Origin: Ischnura elegans
Taxonomy: Eukaryota; Arthropoda; Insecta; Odonata; Coenagrionidae
NCBI RefSeq assembly: GCF_921293095.1
Contig: NC_060251.1
Span: forward strand, 61,831,585-61,895,584
Direction: 5' to 3'
Length of the DNA: 64,000 nt
Shown one piece after another: positions 61,862-64,000 of the stretch. Every line of letters starts with the position of its first letter. Positions within the stretch are counted from its first letter, which is position 1. The notes beneath the pieces are model-generated. The model had not been told where the DNA came from and searched no databases. It was given only the letters and a program-made list of their open reading frames with translations. A program made the translations under genes and the position numbers.

Positions 61862-64000
61862 TTCATCACCATTAGTTCCTACTTTCTCTCGTTATATTTT
61901 AACGTTTTCTCCTTCGTATGTCGCTTCTTTAATCCCATTATTTTTTTCGACATTTGATTTTCTCGGCATTGTACCTCAGCCCTCATAATACTTCGATCTA
62001 CTCACCACTTATATCCTCTTCTGAAAGTAATTTATATTTACTTAGATTTCACTCCAAATTATCTCCTTTTTTACAGTCCATTGAAATAACAATTTTCTCG
62101 GTTTTCGGTAATTTTCCTCAGTTCAACATTGCCTATCTGTCTGGCCTGACCTCCTCTTTCGCCATCTCCCCCTAACAGGTTCTTCTCCCCGAAGCTGCAT
62201 CCTTACCGTACTCAGATCTGCACAGTATTTTTCTCCCTCACAATAAGCCCTTCTGTTCTGACAGAAATTTCATTTCAATTCATTTCCATTCGTTGGTAAC
62301 TTAACTTGTTATTTTCTCAGTTTTTCTGTCTTACTCAATTTTTTGACTCTATGAGCCACCACTAAATTTCATTTTTTCATTTCCTTTACCATTTTATTTA
62401 TATCCTCATTTTTGCTGCATTCAATCTCTCGTTTCTAAAGCCGGTTTCACTCACAACCCCTATCCACTCGGAAATATATTTATCCTTTTCCATTACCTTT
62501 AACCTTTTATTTGCATGTTTATTCCTGTTTCATTCGTTCTCTAGTTTTCAAAGTCTATTTCACTCAACAGCCCTATCCTCTCCAAAATTTATTAGTCCTT
62601 ACCTCTATTTTTATCTTTTTCCATCGGTTCTCGCCTTCGTCTACCTCGTTCTGTCGCAAATCTTTTTCTTACATTTCCACTCCCATTCTCCCTCACCTTT
62701 GTATTCTTCCCTCGCTTCCCTTCTCTCTTCCTCTCAATCTCTTCCTTTCATTATATGTGTACTTTTTTTCCTCCATCTTAAAGTATATACACTTTCCCTC
62801 TCTCCATATATCCCTTACAATCGGTTCTCTTATTTTATTTCCCTCTGCGACTCTTCCGATAGTTTTTATCGCCCATTTCGTTCTCCACACTCCTATTTTT
62901 ATAGCTTTCTCCACCATCTCCCTTTTACATCCCTCTTCCTGTTCATCGTCCTCGCTCGAGCGAAACCTTGTCCATATATCCTTTCCTGTCCTCCTCTTTG
63001 AGTTTACCCTATCTCTATACTTCTCCCCCGATTTCAATACTCTCCAGAAGAATTGTATAGTTCAATAGTTCACTAACAGAATACTACGGATGCCTAATTG
63101 CTACGCTGAAGTTGATTGCAATTGCAAGCGACTACAAAGCTCATTGAGGCGGAGTTTCTTTCAAATACGAGTTTGTATTTTCAGATTGCATTTTTCGGGT
63201 ACTGTTCCCTTTCACACATTAAATTACTCATTAATATCATTTTTTCCCAAGATCCGAGTATACTTTCAGTCATGTAATGATTCTCTTTATTCATTAGTAA
63301 ACATCGTCAACAAAGATACCTTAAGTTACTAAAACCTACAACAGAAGAGAGCGTGTCAAATTTGGTAATTGGTGTGTTTTGGTGGCCTTCTCTTTTCGCA
63401 GAAAAACAGGCGAGAGAGTTTTATTACCCGGGTAAGCCGAAGTAATTTTGTTAGGACACTGAACTAGGGAAACACACACTGATTCAGCACTAGAGTTAAT
63501 TTCAAATATATATAAATTCGTGTGTGAGAGGCAAGCCCAAGTTTTTGGGGGAGGAGGTCGGAAGGCACATGACTTCTTGAAAACCAACCGAAATGCTGAC
63601 CTCCGGGAAATTTAGTCGCGGTCAGACCTCGGTGGTGTACGCCTCGTGGATAAGTTAGCTGTTTTACCAACTTGTAGGAGGATCTTTGACACTTTTTCGC
63701 TTCAATGAACTGACAAAGACGTTTGGGAACAACTTCGCGACGTCATATTTCACGAAATTCCAAAATATTTAGCTTTTTCGTTGATAACTCGGCATTTAAC
63801 ATAAACTCCCACTCGGATCCACTTCGAGCAACTAATGTATCTATTAAAAACTAAAGTACGCAGAATTCCCAACCAATTTTAAACCAAAGGTTTTTTTCTC
63901 CAGCGATCAGTTTGGACTCCACGGCTCAGGTGTTTTTTGTCCGTCCGTAATTGATAAAAAAAAGCCTGCGATAGTTGAGTTCATGAGTTTTTATGATTCA
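61862..64000. other. Pyrimidine-rich right edge
   Basis: From about 61.9 to 63.0 kb the plus strand is strongly C/T-rich (many tttcc/ctctt steps). This creates long ORFs rich in Ser, Phe and Leu that are compositional. No gene is recognised to the end. Confidence 0.5.

Noticed and set aside
62511-63068. 185-codon ORF
   Set aside because: It lies in a C/T-rich tract and is Ser/Phe/Leu-rich throughout; the reverse strand is also open. It looks compositional.
1-64000. CRISPR arrays, operons, phage or plasmid features
   Set aside because: The window is eukaryotic, with spliced genes; no regularly spaced identical short repeats or bacterial gene clusters are present.

Overview
This is a piece of a eukaryotic genome, most likely an arthropod with a large, repeat-rich genome. 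The genes are split into short exons with GT-AG introns, most of the sequence is mobile-element debris, and there are no bacterial-style gene clusters. I cannot name the species.

Two conserved genes are read with confidence from spliced exons. On the minus strand (about 19.0 kb down to 2.6 kb, continuing off the left edge) lies the 5' half of an NPAT homologue, the LisH-domain nuclear coactivator of histone genes. Seven exons join in phase and give about 540 residues. On the plus strand (19.39 to 32.16 kb) lies a complete seven-exon MFSD9-like major facilitator gene of 405 codons. The two start codons face away from each other with 363 bp between them, so they probably share a bidirectional promoter. 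A third gene starts at 34,482. Only its signal-peptide-like first exon is visible, behind a CpG-rich leader. The rest of the window, to 64 kb, is best read as its long first intron or as intergenic DNA.

Much of the remaining sequence is transposon-derived: pogo/Tigger-like MITEs (TA target sites), hAT-like MITEs (8-bp target duplications), a decayed mariner transposase, a Penelope-like element fragment (end of the reverse transcriptase plus GIY-YIG endonuclease) split by a nested hAT MITE, the 3' end of a LINE, tRNA-like SINE pieces, several fold-back elements and a few tandem arrays. Three fold-backs carry sequences that fit the hammerhead ribozyme core. The best is present as two identical 39-nt copies, one in each arm.

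CpG is strongly depleted in the sampled NPAT intron but not around the shared promoter or in the sampled block at 39 kb. This fits invertebrate mosaic gene-body methylation. I saw no CRISPR array, operon or clearly new protein system. The ribozyme-bearing fold-backs and the NPAT/MFSD9 pairing are the items most worth follow-up.
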